Of a stretch of DNA of 64,000 bases, positions 35,110 through 43,775 are shown piece after piece. A model generated the notes under the pieces. The model was not told the DNA's origin. It worked only from the letters and a program-made list of their open reading frames with translations, and ran no database searches. Position numbers and translations under genes: made by a program. The DNA comes from Clostridium hydrogenum (GTDB lineage Bacteria; Bacillota; Clostridia; Clostridiales; Clostridiaceae): NCBI RefSeq assembly GCF_021432385.1, contig NZ_JAEACT010000004.1:558001-622000 (forward strand). The letters are read 5' to 3'. Position 1 is the stretch's first letter; each line of letters starts with the position of its first letter.

Positions 35110-35189
35110 AAAAATCCTGCGTACCTTTTTTACTATTAAGCTAGTTTTACATCAAAATAAGTTAGTTTGCTTTCAATTATACAAATGAA

Positions 35190-35354
35190 TTACATAAACA
35201 GCTGCCCTACGCATGCAGTTTTTTGCACACTTTCAAGAACGCCACCGCCTACTTCACCAGCCATTTTGCATAAGTTTAAATCACCAAAGGCAACCAAAAA
35301 TACAAATAATACTCCTAAAAACATTAATAATTTATACTTTCTTTTTAATAACAT
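35190..35354 (-). CDS. 54-residue secreted peptide precursor, candidate RRNPP signal
   Basis: Immediately downstream of the RRNPP regulator on the same strand, 20 bases from its stop codon. AAAGGGGGAGA precedes the ATG with good spacing. The peptide starts MLLKRKYKLLMFLGVLFVFL: positively charged residues then a hydrophobic core, a typical Sec signal. The C-terminal half (about residues 24-54) is hydrophilic and contains AGEVGGGVLESVQKTACVG. Size, place and layout match known signalling pre-peptides (Phr, PapR, QssP type). The mature signal cannot be read from sequence alone. Confidence 0.7.
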   Translation of the reverse strand: MLLKRKYKLLMFLGVLFVFLVAFGDLNLCKMAGEVGGGVLESVQKTACVGQLFM

Positions 35355-35374
35355 TTACTTTCTCCCCCTTTATA

Positions 35375-36670
35375 TTAATTGAACTGTAAAGCAAAATTAT
35401 TTATTTCTTTTACTCTATCAATATTATTATTCGCAATATAAAAATTCATAAGCTTATAAATAAGTTTATCTGTTAATTTGTCCTGCTTTGTAGACAGTTT
35501 AAATACTTCATCTTTTATTAAGTCCACATTCTCAGTCATAGTTGTCACATTCATCAATTTATAAAGTATACTATTTAGTAAAACATAATTTTTCTTTTTC
35601 TTAGAAACATCCTTAGCCTTAATATAATATTTGCTGGCTTCTTCTTTTTTGTCCAAGTATTCATATATCTTGGCAACTTCAAAATAAATATCAGCTTCAT
35701 ATTGACTATCGCTATTTAAATAAGGCAATTCCCTCTGCACAATTGTAAACTCTTTACTAATTCTATCTTGGTCAGATAATGCCATATATGCTTCAGTTAT
35801 ATTTATGTGTAATGCCAATTTTTTATCTAACTGATTGTCATTTAAAGCATCTAATAAACTTCTGTAAATGGCTATAGATTCATCATAACGTTCTATTTTT
35901 TTTAGGCATATAGCTTTTGTGTCTAATATGGTAAAATACGTTTGTGTATCATTCTTATTAAGTAGTTTTTCTATTTTATCAATATCAGCTAAAGCTAACT
36001 CATATTTTTTTAACAAATAATAAGTCCATGCACGATTGTAGTTAAAACCAATTATATCTACTGAAGATAAGTTATCAAAATGTTCTATAACGAATGTGGT
36101 GTTTTCAATTGCCTTATTATACTCACCCGAATGTATATAAGCTTTTGTTATCTTTGAAAAAATTTGTAATAGTTCTTGAGAAGGACGTAATTTTCCTACG
36201 GCTGTCAAAGCCTTTTCATAATACATAATACTCTCATACATCTCATTCTTGATATAAAAGTAATCCCCTGCCACTTCATAAATTGTAGTTGCCTTTTCAT
36301 TTATATTCCAATCAGCTAAAAAACTCTTTGCATCTCTAAGTGTTTCAATAAAGCTGTCATCTTTAAATATCAATAACTTCTTTAATTCCGTTATATAATT
36401 ATCAAGTATTTTTGTAGCTTGTACAATCTGATTTTCCATTAAGTACTCAACAGTTTCTGTAATTTTAAAACCTTTCTTGCTTGCCATTTCTTTTAAGTTT
36501 TTTATAATGATTTCTGCCGTTTTTTTAGTCATATTTGCCGCACCAGTCTCTATTTCACTTATTAAATTCCTTGTTATGTCATTTCCAGAAATCTCATCTT
36601 GTTTTAAGCCATATTTTTTTCTAATTGATTTTAGCTTATCACCATCCGCTACTATCCGACTTTTTTTCAT
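35375..36670 (-). CDS. RRNPP-family peptide-responsive transcriptional regulator (HTH plus TPR)
   Basis: A 431-residue protein. An N-terminal XRE-type helix-turn-helix (LKSIRKKYGLKQDEISG to ISEIETG, residues about 12-42) is followed by a long all-helical region with TPR-like repeats: YFYIKNEMYESIMYYEKAL, AYIHSGEYNKAIENT, AWTYYLLKKYELALADIDK and YDESIAIYRSLL. This is the layout of Rgg, PlcR, NprR and the clostridial Qss/Qsr regulators, which bind imported peptides. The candidate cognate peptide gene follows at once. In solvent-forming clostridia such systems affect solvent formation and sporulation; targets here are unknown. Confidence 0.85.
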   Translation of the reverse strand: MKKSRIVADGDKLKSIRKKYGLKQDEISGNDITRNLISEIETGAANMTKKTAEIIIKNLKEMASKKGFKITETVEYLMENQIVQATKILDNYITELKKLLIFKDDSFIETLRDAKSFLADWNINEKATTIYEVAGDYFYIKNEMYESIMYYEKALTAVGKLRPSQELLQIFSKITKAYIHSGEYNKAIENTTFVIEHFDNLSSVDIIGFNYNRAWTYYLLKKYELALADIDKIEKLLNKNDTQTYFTILDTKAICLKKIERYDESIAIYRSLLDALNDNQLDKKLALHINITEAYMALSDQDRISKEFTIVQRELPYLNSDSQYEADIYFEVAKIYEYLDKKEEASKYYIKAKDVSKKKKNYVLLNSILYKLMNVTTMTENVDLIKDEVFKLSTKQDKLTDKLIYKLMNFYIANNNIDRVKEINNFALQFN

Positions 36671-36776
36671 TATTACAAATCCACCTCATTTTTCCAAACA
36701 TATTTATTTAATAATACCACAAAAGTAATATATTGTAAATGAATTGATGCATTTAGTAAATAAATTTTTTTTCATT

Positions 36777-36825
36777 GGCTATGTTTTAAATAAGTGTTGA
36801 TTTTCACACTTATTTAAAGCATAGC
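36777..36825. repeat. Family E palindrome, copy E1
   Basis: GGCTATGTTTTAAATAAGTGT pairs with ACACTTATTTAAAGCATAGC across a short loop. An almost identical hairpin is at 53652-53701. It lies after the stop of the 31-codon gene at 36833 but has no T-run on that strand. Confidence 0.65.
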
Positions 36826-36832
36826 CTTATCA

Positions 36833-36928
36833 TTAAAATCCAAAATAGTATATATCAAAAATGCTATTTAAAAATCCAAATATGACAACCCCTAAAATAA
36901 ATGAAACTCCATAAATTATTATATTCAT
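36833..36928 (-). CDS. 31-residue hydrophobic peptide
   Basis: A near-ideal AAGGAGGAATT lies five to six bases before the ATG. The peptide starts MNIIIYGVSFILGVVIFGFL and continues with NSIFDIYYFGF. It is almost wholly one membrane segment. It could be a small membrane protein, a signal peptide, or a type I toxin; the sequence gives no way to choose. It lies upstream of the RRNPP regulator on the same strand, separated by hairpin E1. Confidence 0.5.
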   Translation of the reverse strand: MNIIIYGVSFILGVVIFGFLNSIFDIYYFGF

Positions 36929-37039
36929 ACTAAATTCCTCCTTAATAAATGTTTTTAATTAGGCCTAATTTATGTACTTATATTACCTTAGTATAGTGGA
37001 CACTTTCTGTACCTTTTTAAATATTTCTATATAAAAAAA

Positions 37040-37070
37040 GTTACCTTTCCTGATAAAAGGTAACCCTTTT
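37040..37070. terminator. Bidirectional intrinsic terminator
   Basis: GTTACCTTT pairs with AAAGGTAAC. CCTTTTTA follows on the + strand and a long T-run (from AAAAAAA) on the - strand, where it ends the WYL gene. Confidence 0.75.
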
Positions 37071-37081
37071 TATATAAAAAT

Positions 37082-38080
37082 TTATTTATATATTTCATAC
37101 ATTTTTCTTATTGTGTCTTTAATTTCATTTCTATACCTCTCTGGCTTCAGAACTTCTAAAAATTCCTTTTGAGATAAAAGCCACCTTTTAACTCCCTCAC
37201 CATACACTTCTGCTTGAATTATTGGCTTATTATCTTTTTCGTCATATTTTATTACTTTTGAAGTAGGTAATCTATCAAGAACAGCTTCCAAGGAATCTCC
37301 CCAAAACTTAAATTGTATACTCCTCAATTCTCCAGTATACATAAATTGTATCTTCTTATGAAATTCCCCCTCTTCAAATCTATCTTTATATTGCATAGAA
37401 AACTTTTCTTCCGTTATGTCATATTTTTCAAATCTATCTACTCTAAATACAATTGGATAGTTTTCATTTTTTACTACAATCTCTCCAACTAAATAAAAAT
37501 AGTATTCACTAAATACCAATCCTAATGGTTTTAATTTGTACTCTTTAATTCTGCCATCCTGCCTTTGATATTTTGCATGTACTAACTTTTGCTCTTGCAC
37601 GCTGACACTAATCTTCCAAATGAAATCAATTATATTTTTATTGTGTTTTGGTGGTACATAATTAAATTTTTCATTTTCAATTATCTTCCTCAATAACTCA
37701 TTGTCCTCGCACTGAGAATTTAATATAGCTAATATCTTGTTCAGTTCATTATTTGAAAACGCCCTTGATTCAAGTATAATTTTTGATAGTGCAAAAATAT
37801 CTTTATCTGAAAATTTGAATCCTTGTGGATTAATCATTTCGTATCCTTTTTAACTTTTATTATATACAACAATTCTGGAAACTTTTTTATCGTCGCTTCT
37901 CAAATAGTTGTTTAAATCCCTTATGTCTCTTTGCATAGTCTTTTCGTCTACTCCATATGCTACTGCTAAATTTTGCTTGTTTCTTACTTCGCCTCTATTT
38001 AGTCTTTCATATAGACTTAACATTCTATAAGTTTTTGACTCAGCTCCACTTTTAGCCTCATTTCTATTTATTATTTCATT
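37082..38080 (-). pseudogene. HTH-WYL transcriptional regulator, split by an in-frame stop
   Basis: A 251-residue frame (start ATG 37837) encodes a WYL domain (KPLGLVFSEYYFYLVGEI, FRVDRFEKYD) but no DNA-binding part. In the same frame upstream, 37853-38080 encodes the missing helix-turn-helix: NRNEAKSGAESKTYRMLSLY then NKQNLAVAYGVDEKTMQRDI. The two are separated only by one TAA at 37850-37852, and after it the frame reads KGYEM into the WYL part. The upstream part also lacks a usable start next to AAGGAGGGG. One nonsense change plus loss of the start is the simplest reading; the WYL half could still be made from its own ATG. Confidence 0.75.
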
Positions 38081-38185
38081 ACCCCTCCTTTTTCATAAGT
38101 ATATTATATAACTGCATCTAGGACAAAAACAGTCCATGTAAATAAAAACATAGACAAAAAATGAAGAAATAATATTTCAGAACAC

Positions 38186-38262
38186 TGTAGTTGATAATTG
38201 ATAGTTAAGGATGATTTTTCTCCTCGACAAATTGTAATTTAACAAGCTGAACTTGGCATTTG
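38186..38262. repeat. Family A repeat, internally deleted copy A5
   Basis: AAGGATGATTTTTCTCC, normally the start of the first internal hairpin, is joined to CGACAAATTGTAATTTAAC, the right outer end. All central hairpins are missing. The remainder of the gap 38081-38306 shows nothing I can assign. Confidence 0.6.
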
Positions 38263-38306
38263 AAATTATTAATTCGAAGACAGCTTCATATTCGCCCATA
38301 GTACGC

Positions 38307-38873
38307 CTATTGACACTCTATCCTAATTTGAGCGTAATCCTCAGGAGTATCCGCATCCATCAATATGCCCTTATCTTTTACTGGAACAGTCTTAAAGTTA
38401 TGCGAGTTTATAAAATCCTTCATTGATTCATATTTATCATTTTCCAATACATCATTTATTAAATTACTATTTATAAGTACAGGATGACCTTTTTCTCCGT
38501 CATACACTGGTATAACAATATCTGCCTTGCATTTAATCATTTTTTCACAGGTATCTTTTTTTATCAATGGATAATCACCTGGCGTTATAAAAAACCGGTT
38601 TCCTCTAACATTTTTAAGTCCAGTTTTTATTGAACTAAACATGCCATCCTTATAATTTTCATTTAAAACAGTAGTTATTTTTCTATATGGCTTCAAAACC
38701 TCACAAATCATATTGTAATTGTAACCTCCAACTACTATGATATTAGAACAATAATCATATATAGCCTCTATGCAATTTTCTATGATTGTCTTTTGCCTTA
38801 ATTCTAAAGTCATTTTATAATTTCCCATCCTGCTGGATAATCCTGCTGCTAATATAACGCCATCAATACTCAC
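38307..38873 (-). CDS. mocA: MocA-like molybdenum cofactor nucleotidyltransferase
   Basis: About 188 residues from a GTG at 38873 that has GAGGTGG just upstream; an in-frame ATG at 38921 lies too far ahead. It starts VSIDGVILAAGLSSRMGNYK, the nucleotide-binding loop of the MobA/MocA superfamily, followed by FFITPGDYPLI (metal-binding Asp) and GHPVLIN. MocA transfers CMP from CTP to molybdopterin for hydroxylases of the xanthine dehydrogenase family. Such a hydroxylase is encoded 2.5 kb away, which supports the role. MobA (GTP) is a less likely reading. Confidence 0.85.
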   Translation of the reverse strand: MSIDGVILAAGLSSRMGNYKMTLELRQKTIIENCIEAIYDYCSNIIVVGGYNYNMICEVLKPYRKITTVLNENYKDGMFSSIKTGLKNVRGNRFFITPGDYPLIKKDTCEKMIKCKADIVIPVYDGEKGHPVLINSNLINDVLENDKYESMKDFINSHNFKTVPVKDKGILMDADTPEDYAQIRIECQ

Positions 38874-39010
38874 TATACCACCTCTATACACTTTTAATTT
38901 AATAGTGTATATTTTTCCCAAAGAAACAAAAAATATAATATATATACAACTTAAAAATTAAAAATTTCAAGTTTCAAGTTGTAAATCTATAGATAGGATG
39001 GTGATTGTAA

Positions 39011-39868
39011 ATGTGTTTAGGAAATAAAGCTTTAAGAACTGGAATTTCGGCGTGTCTTTGTATGATTGCAACAAAGTTACTTAACCTTAAATATCCCTTT
39101 TTCGTTATTCTTCCTGCTGTTATGCCAATATCTTCAACTCTTGAGGATACTATAAAAGCAAGTGGAAACAGATTGATAGGAAGTTCAATAGGTGCAATAA
39201 TTGGCATTTTATTATCTTTAATTGAACCTACAAATCCTTTGCTTACTGGAATTGGAGTTATGATAATTATTTATGCCTGCAAGTTTATTAATTGGGAAAA
39301 CTCAGCTGCAATAGCTTGTCTTATATTTGTATCAATAATGGTTGGAATTAAAGGCGAAACAGTATGGCTTTACAGCCTTAATAGATTGCTTGATACCTTT
39401 ATTGGAATTGCAATTACAGCTACTGTTAATACTCTTACGCTTTCATTAACTATATATTCCTCATTCATAAAAAACACAAGAATTTTGTATGATGACTTTT
39501 TAAAAGCAATCAGCTATAAAATTTTTTCCAATGTAGAAATTAAAATCGAGCCACTATATAAACAGATAAATAACATTAAAGATTTGGTGACAATCTATAA
39601 AGATCAAATTCATTTTAAAAGAGCTTGGAAAATAAAATCACAGGAAATGGCGTCAATTTATGAAAATTTAAAATGTGCATATGATGAACTCAATACTATA
39701 AATTCAATTGATAGCACAGGCTCGCCAAATGCCGAAAACTCAGAAATGATAAATAAAATTTTTTCTAAAGAAATTCATTATAAGAAATACGAAAATAGTG
39801 AAGTTGGTATAGTTTACAACTATCATCTTGAAAAACTTTTAAAAACAATTCAAAATGTAAACCTATAA
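39011..39868 (+). CDS. Aromatic acid exporter family (FUSC/ArAE, DUF939-like) membrane protein
   Basis: A 285-residue protein. The N-terminal 145 residues hold about five membrane helices (KYPFFVILPAVMPISSTLED, IGSSIGAIIGILLSL, GIGVMIIIYACKFI), and the rest is a soluble helical tail, as in the ArAE_1/YqjA family. Members export aromatic acids or act under membrane stress. GGATGGTGATT precedes the ATG. It is oriented opposite to its neighbours and repeat A6 follows it; a link to the molybdenum hydroxylase cluster is only positional. Confidence 0.8.
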   Translation: MCLGNKALRTGISACLCMIATKLLNLKYPFFVILPAVMPISSTLEDTIKASGNRLIGSSIGAIIGILLSLIEPTNPLLTGIGVMIIIYACKFINWENSAAIACLIFVSIMVGIKGETVWLYSLNRLLDTFIGIAITATVNTLTLSLTIYSSFIKNTRILYDDFLKAISYKIFSNVEIKIEPLYKQINNIKDLVTIYKDQIHFKRAWKIKSQEMASIYENLKCAYDELNTINSIDSTGSPNAENSEMINKIFSKEIHYKKYENSEVGIVYNYHLEKLLKTIQNVNL

Positions 39869-40115
39869 ATTACAATTTGTCGAGCAGAAACAAGAGTAGA
39901 GAGTAGAGTGAAGGATGATTTACCTTTCGCTTCTCTCAGGTAAATCTTAAACTTAAATGTTGTCAGCTTCGCTGAGCGCCATGTATGGCGCTATTGCGCA
40001 GCAATAAAAAATAAGTTTTGAGATTTTTTGTAGCGATAGCGGAGAAAAATCAACCATCACTCTACTCTCTACTCTTTACTCTCTACTCTGATTCAAATTG
40101 TAATTTATAAATATA
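39861..40115. repeat. Family A multi-hairpin repeat, complete copy A6
   Basis: Outer ends AAATTACAATTTGTCGAG and CAAATTGTAATTTA are inverted. The 7-nt end units are here AGAGTAG, with matching CTACTCT units on the other side. Reverse orientation relative to A2. All four internal hairpins are kept, including GCGCCATGTATGGCGC, which is unusually good in this copy. Confidence 0.85.
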
Positions 40116-40160
40116 AATTTAGTATTTGCAATTAATATTTCTTAGGTAATATAAGTAGCC

Positions 40161-40622
40161 CTACATAATTCTATAATTCTTTATCTTGTATTTATCAAGT
40201 ATTCTCTTAAGACAACTTCTTCGTATAACAACATATAACTCCTTATTTAATATAAGACAGCGCTGAAACAACTTGTGGAAACCCTTGTTTTCAAGTTCTA
40301 AAGGGCCAATTTCATCTATAAATATTGGTTCTTTAGATTCAATCAGTGAATTAATTATTTGTTCGGCAAACTTTAATGCCTCCTTGGAAAAACTATAAGT
40401 TTGATAGTTGTATTCCTCTTGCCAGAAGTCTGGGCGTTTTTCTTTTAAGGACCATATTATGCTTTCACCAGTTGATAATCTTACAATTTTCTGTCCTATA
40501 TAAGAATTTCTATTATATATCTTCTTATTAAAAAATCCGTCTCCCTTGCCTAAACTTTTGTAAATATAAACAAGTTTCGTTGACTTTCCTGAATTAATGC
40601 TGCCGGTAATTATATTAATCAT
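40161..40622 (-). CDS. THEP1-like nucleoside-triphosphatase
   Basis: About 153 residues. Walker A is ITGSINSGKST (residues 4-14) and Walker B PIFIDEIGPLELENKGF, the DEIG-x-x-E-L signature of the NTPase_1/THEP1 family, which hydrolyse NTPs or act in cofactor metabolism. The start overlaps the stop of the membrane gene by four bases (ATGA), so the two are translationally coupled. Its place beside a molybdenum hydroxylase suggests a role in cofactor supply or enzyme maturation; that is an inference. Confidence 0.8.
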   Translation of the reverse strand: MINIITGSINSGKSTKLVYIYKSLGKGDGFFNKKIYNRNSYIGQKIVRLSTGESIIWSLKEKRPDFWQEEYNYQTYSFSKEALKFAEQIINSLIESKEPIFIDEIGPLELENKGFHKLFQRCLILNKELYVVIRRSCLKRILDKYKIKNYRIM

Positions 40623-41287
40623 AAGCATCTATTAATCATTATTGCAAATAAAAACATTGCAAGTGATAAAGCAATTTTTATGCCTATACTGCCTTGTTTC
40701 CCCTCTACCTGTTTTTTTGAAAATCTTTCTGTTGCTATTAGATACACTTCAATAATGATTGTGTTTGCGGCACTTTCAAGTATCATGAATTGTAAAAATG
40801 GATTTAATGCCCTAAGCTGTGAGGTGGCTATAACTGCTCTTGGCATAAACAAAAAAACATATGTTAAAAAAATTGCTCTCCAAGCAACATTTACTCCTGC
40901 TATACCTAAAATTCCTGCCTTCTTATTCCTTCTTTCCATTATCTTATACAAGGCAAGCAGTGATGCAGCCTCAAAAATTATAGAAGCAGACGGGTTAACA
41001 ACTTTAATAACATTAGGCTCAATAAACAAATCAGTAAGTTTTATTGCTGCTGCAACCAAGCCTCCGTAAAGTACGCACCAAGCCTCTCCTGTTTTCTTAT
41101 AAATCTTATTTAAAAAATAAAAAGCAAGAGGAAACCATATCAAAAAACCAACACTTAGGTTCATTCGATGTAATAAGTATCCAAGTGTAGCTTCAACTAT
41201 CCCCCAAATAGACCCCCAAAACACAACAGCACAAAAATTTCTCCAAAGTTTCTCCTTCTTACGTAATTTTAATAACCAATCAATCAT
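40619..41287 (-). CDS. Integral membrane protein coupled to the THEP1-like NTPase
   Basis: A 222-residue protein with five to six predicted helices (AVVFWGSIWGIVEATLGYLL, VGFLIWFPLAFYFL, AGILGIAGVNVAWRAIFLTY, and others) and a short basic N-terminus. No family is recognised with certainty; length and helix number resemble small-molecule permeases or ECF-type S components. Its start follows GGAGG and it opens a two-gene unit divergent from the hydroxylase genes. The ATGA overlap with the NTPase gene suggests the two proteins work together. Confidence 0.7.
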   Translation of the reverse strand: MIDWLLKLRKKEKLWRNFCAVVFWGSIWGIVEATLGYLLHRMNLSVGFLIWFPLAFYFLNKIYKKTGEAWCVLYGGLVAAAIKLTDLFIEPNVIKVVNPSASIIFEAASLLALYKIMERRNKKAGILGIAGVNVAWRAIFLTYVFLFMPRAVIATSQLRALNPFLQFMILESAANTIIIEVYLIATERFSKKQVEGKQGSIGIKIALSLAMFLFAIMINRCL

Positions 41288-41429
41288 ATAAATCCTCCAA
41301 AATAAAATATTCTTTATATTTTATTTTTTTAATTCAATTTTTATAACCTTTAAAATAAACTGTATACTTATTTCCTAATTGGCAAAAATAATATATATAT
41401 TATTTTTATATAGTAAGGAGGAAATCCAG

Positions 41430-43775
41430 TTGAGCAACTTAATAAGAATTGGAATAAGCATACCAAGAAAAGAAGCTTTTGATAAAGTTACGGGAGCAGC
41501 AAAATACACTGATGATTCACTACTTCCAGGAACTTTGCACGCAAAGATACTCACAAGCCGTTATGCACATGCAAAAATTGAAGCAATAGATATATCCGCA
41601 GCCAAAAAAGCATCTGGTATCCAAACAATATTAACAGGAGATTCCTTTCCTACACTATGCGGATCAGTAATAAAAGATAGACCCCCTATAGCACGAGATA
41701 AAGTTCGCTACTACGGCGAACCAGTGGCAATAGTTGTTGCAAACAGCGAACAAGAAGCAATGAAAGCTATAAAACTAATAAATATAAAATACACACCTCT
41801 CCCTGTTGTTAATTCAATAAACGATGCCTTAAAGCCAAATGCAATTCTTATACATGAAAATTTAATGCAATATAAACATGCGGTGCATGATGTGTATCCT
41901 GAAAAAGGCACAAATATTTCAGATAGAATTCAAATAAGGAAAGGTGATATGACAAAAGGCTGGTCAGAAAGCGAAGTTACTGCAGAAGGAAACTTTTCTC
42001 TCCCACAATCCGACCATATTGCAATGGAAACTAGAACTGCCAAAGCGCAAATTATGACTGATGGAAGAGTGATAATTTATACATCTTCTCAAGCACCATA
42101 TTCCGTAAAAACTCTTTTAAGTAAATATTATAATATACCTGAAGGGAATATCATCGTTAAGGTACCTTTTGTAGGTGGCGGTTTTGGTGGAAAGGCAGCT
42201 ATTGCCCTAGAAGTTCTTGCATATATTGCTTCAAAAGCTGTTAATGGTAGATTAGTTAAAATATCAAATTCAAGAGAAGAAGATATTAAAACTTCACCTT
42301 GTAAAATAGGTCTTGAAGCAAGTTTAAAAATAGGTGCAACTAAAAATGGAATTATCAAAGTTCTAGAGGCTAAGTACATGGTTGACAGTGGTGCCTACAC
42401 TGATAGTAGTCCTCGTATAGCTAAGGCAATAGCAGTTGATTGTTCAGGACCATATAATATTGATAACATATGGTGTGATTCCATATGTGTTTACACAAAT
42501 CATACTTATACAACCTCTTTTCGTGGATTTGGTCATACAGAATATACCTTTTGCATGGAAAGATTGATGGATAAATTAGCAGAAAAGCTTGGTATTGATC
42601 CATTAGAAATAAGAATTAGAAATGCCATAAAACCTGGTGAGTATACAGCTACACAAGTTAAAACAACTATAAGCAACATAGGTAATTTATCAGCTTGTCT
42701 AAAAAAATTAAAAGATTTATCAAAATGGCAGAAAGGTCAAGTATTAAAAACAAAAAATGGCATGATAAAAGCAAAGGGAATGGCTTGTTTTTGGAAAACC
42801 TCAGATTCACCAACAAATGCAGTTTCAGGTGTTTTTCTAACATTTAACACAGATGGAAGTTTAAATCTCAATTCTGGAACCGTTGAAATTGGTCCCAGTA
42901 CAAAAACTACTTTAGCTCAAATCCTTGCTGAAAAATTAAAAATGGATGTATCAAGAATTCATGTATTTATGGGCGTGGATACTCAAGTTTCACCAGAACA
43001 CTGGAAAACTGTTGCAAGCATGTCGACATTTATGGCTGGAAGAGCTACTCTTAGGGCTGCGGAGGATCTTATACGCCAACTAAAAAGTGTAGCTGCTACT
43101 GTTATGAAATCCCCTCCAGAAGATTTAGATATTGAAGAAGAAAAAGTGTATTTAAGGCAGGATCCAGAAATATATGTTTCTTTTAAAGATTTAGCTAGGG
43201 GATATAAATTAGCAAATGGGCTTGCAGTTGATGGGCAAATACTTGGCCGTGGAAGCTTTATAATGAGCCATATTACTGATATAGATGAGGAAACCGGAAA
43301 AGGAAAACCTGGTCCAGCCTGGACTGTAGGAGCTCAAGCAGTGGAAATAGAGTATGATCCTAAGAATTTTACATATAGACTCTTAAAAGCCATTACAGTC
43401 ATAGATGCAGGCAAAGTACTTAACCCAAAAACTTCAAAAGGCCTCATAATGGGTGGAGTAAATATGGGGTTTGGAATAGCCACTAGAGAAGCCTTTGAAT
43501 ACGATGCTGATGCTAAACTTCAAACTACTACATTTAGAACTTATAAACCAATGCGATTTGGTGAAAATCCTGAATACATAGTAGACTTTATTGAAACGCC
43601 ACAAATTGATGCACCCTTTGGGGCGCGTGGTCTTGCAGAACATGGAATAATAGCAATTCCAGCTGCATTTTCAAACGCTATATCAAAAGCAACTCAATGT
43701 GAATTTGATAATCTTCCCATAACACCAGAAACAATTTGGAAGACAAAAACTGGAGGAAATTATGATACCCTTTGA
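41430..43775 (+). CDS. xdhA: Xanthine dehydrogenase-family molybdenum-binding subunit
   Basis: About 781 residues from a TTG at 41430, preceded by AAGGAGG; a longer frame starting at 41379 lacks a site. Motifs of the molybdopterin hydroxylases are intact: GAAKYTDD at the N-terminus, VGGGFGGKAAIALEVLA (cofactor loop), FRGFGHTEYTFCMERL, and PFGARGLAEHGI with the catalytic Glu. The enzyme hydroxylates a purine, aldehyde or N-heterocycle using water; the exact substrate cannot be read. It is organised as three subunits with the next two genes, and xdhB starts within its last codons (14-base overlap). The symbol follows the E. coli subunit naming. Confidence 0.9.
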   Translation: MSNLIRIGISIPRKEAFDKVTGAAKYTDDSLLPGTLHAKILTSRYAHAKIEAIDISAAKKASGIQTILTGDSFPTLCGSVIKDRPPIARDKVRYYGEPVAIVVANSEQEAMKAIKLINIKYTPLPVVNSINDALKPNAILIHENLMQYKHAVHDVYPEKGTNISDRIQIRKGDMTKGWSESEVTAEGNFSLPQSDHIAMETRTAKAQIMTDGRVIIYTSSQAPYSVKTLLSKYYNIPEGNIIVKVPFVGGGFGGKAAIALEVLAYIASKAVNGRLVKISNSREEDIKTSPCKIGLEASLKIGATKNGIIKVLEAKYMVDSGAYTDSSPRIAKAIAVDCSGPYNIDNIWCDSICVYTNHTYTTSFRGFGHTEYTFCMERLMDKLAEKLGIDPLEIRIRNAIKPGEYTATQVKTTISNIGNLSACLKKLKDLSKWQKGQVLKTKNGMIKAKGMACFWKTSDSPTNAVSGVFLTFNTDGSLNLNSGTVEIGPSTKTTLAQILAEKLKMDVSRIHVFMGVDTQVSPEHWKTVASMSTFMAGRATLRAAEDLIRQLKSVAATVMKSPPEDLDIEEEKVYLRQDPEIYVSFKDLARGYKLANGLAVDGQILGRGSFIMSHITDIDEETGKGKPGPAWTVGAQAVEIEYDPKNFTYRLLKAITVIDAGKVLNPKTSKGLIMGGVNMGFGIATREAFEYDADAKLQTTTFRTYKPMRFGENPEYIVDFIETPQIDAPFGARGLAEHGIIAIPAAFSNAISKATQCEFDNLPITPETIWKTKTGGNYDTL

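Noticed and set aside
35167..35382. A + strand open frame of 71 codons opposite the peptide gene
   Set aside because: It is the reverse of the 54-codon peptide gene; the - strand frame has the strong ribosome-binding site and signal peptide.
40680..41069. A 129-codon + strand frame inside the membrane protein gene
   Set aside because: Antisense shadow of a hydrophobic protein; it has no ribosome-binding site.
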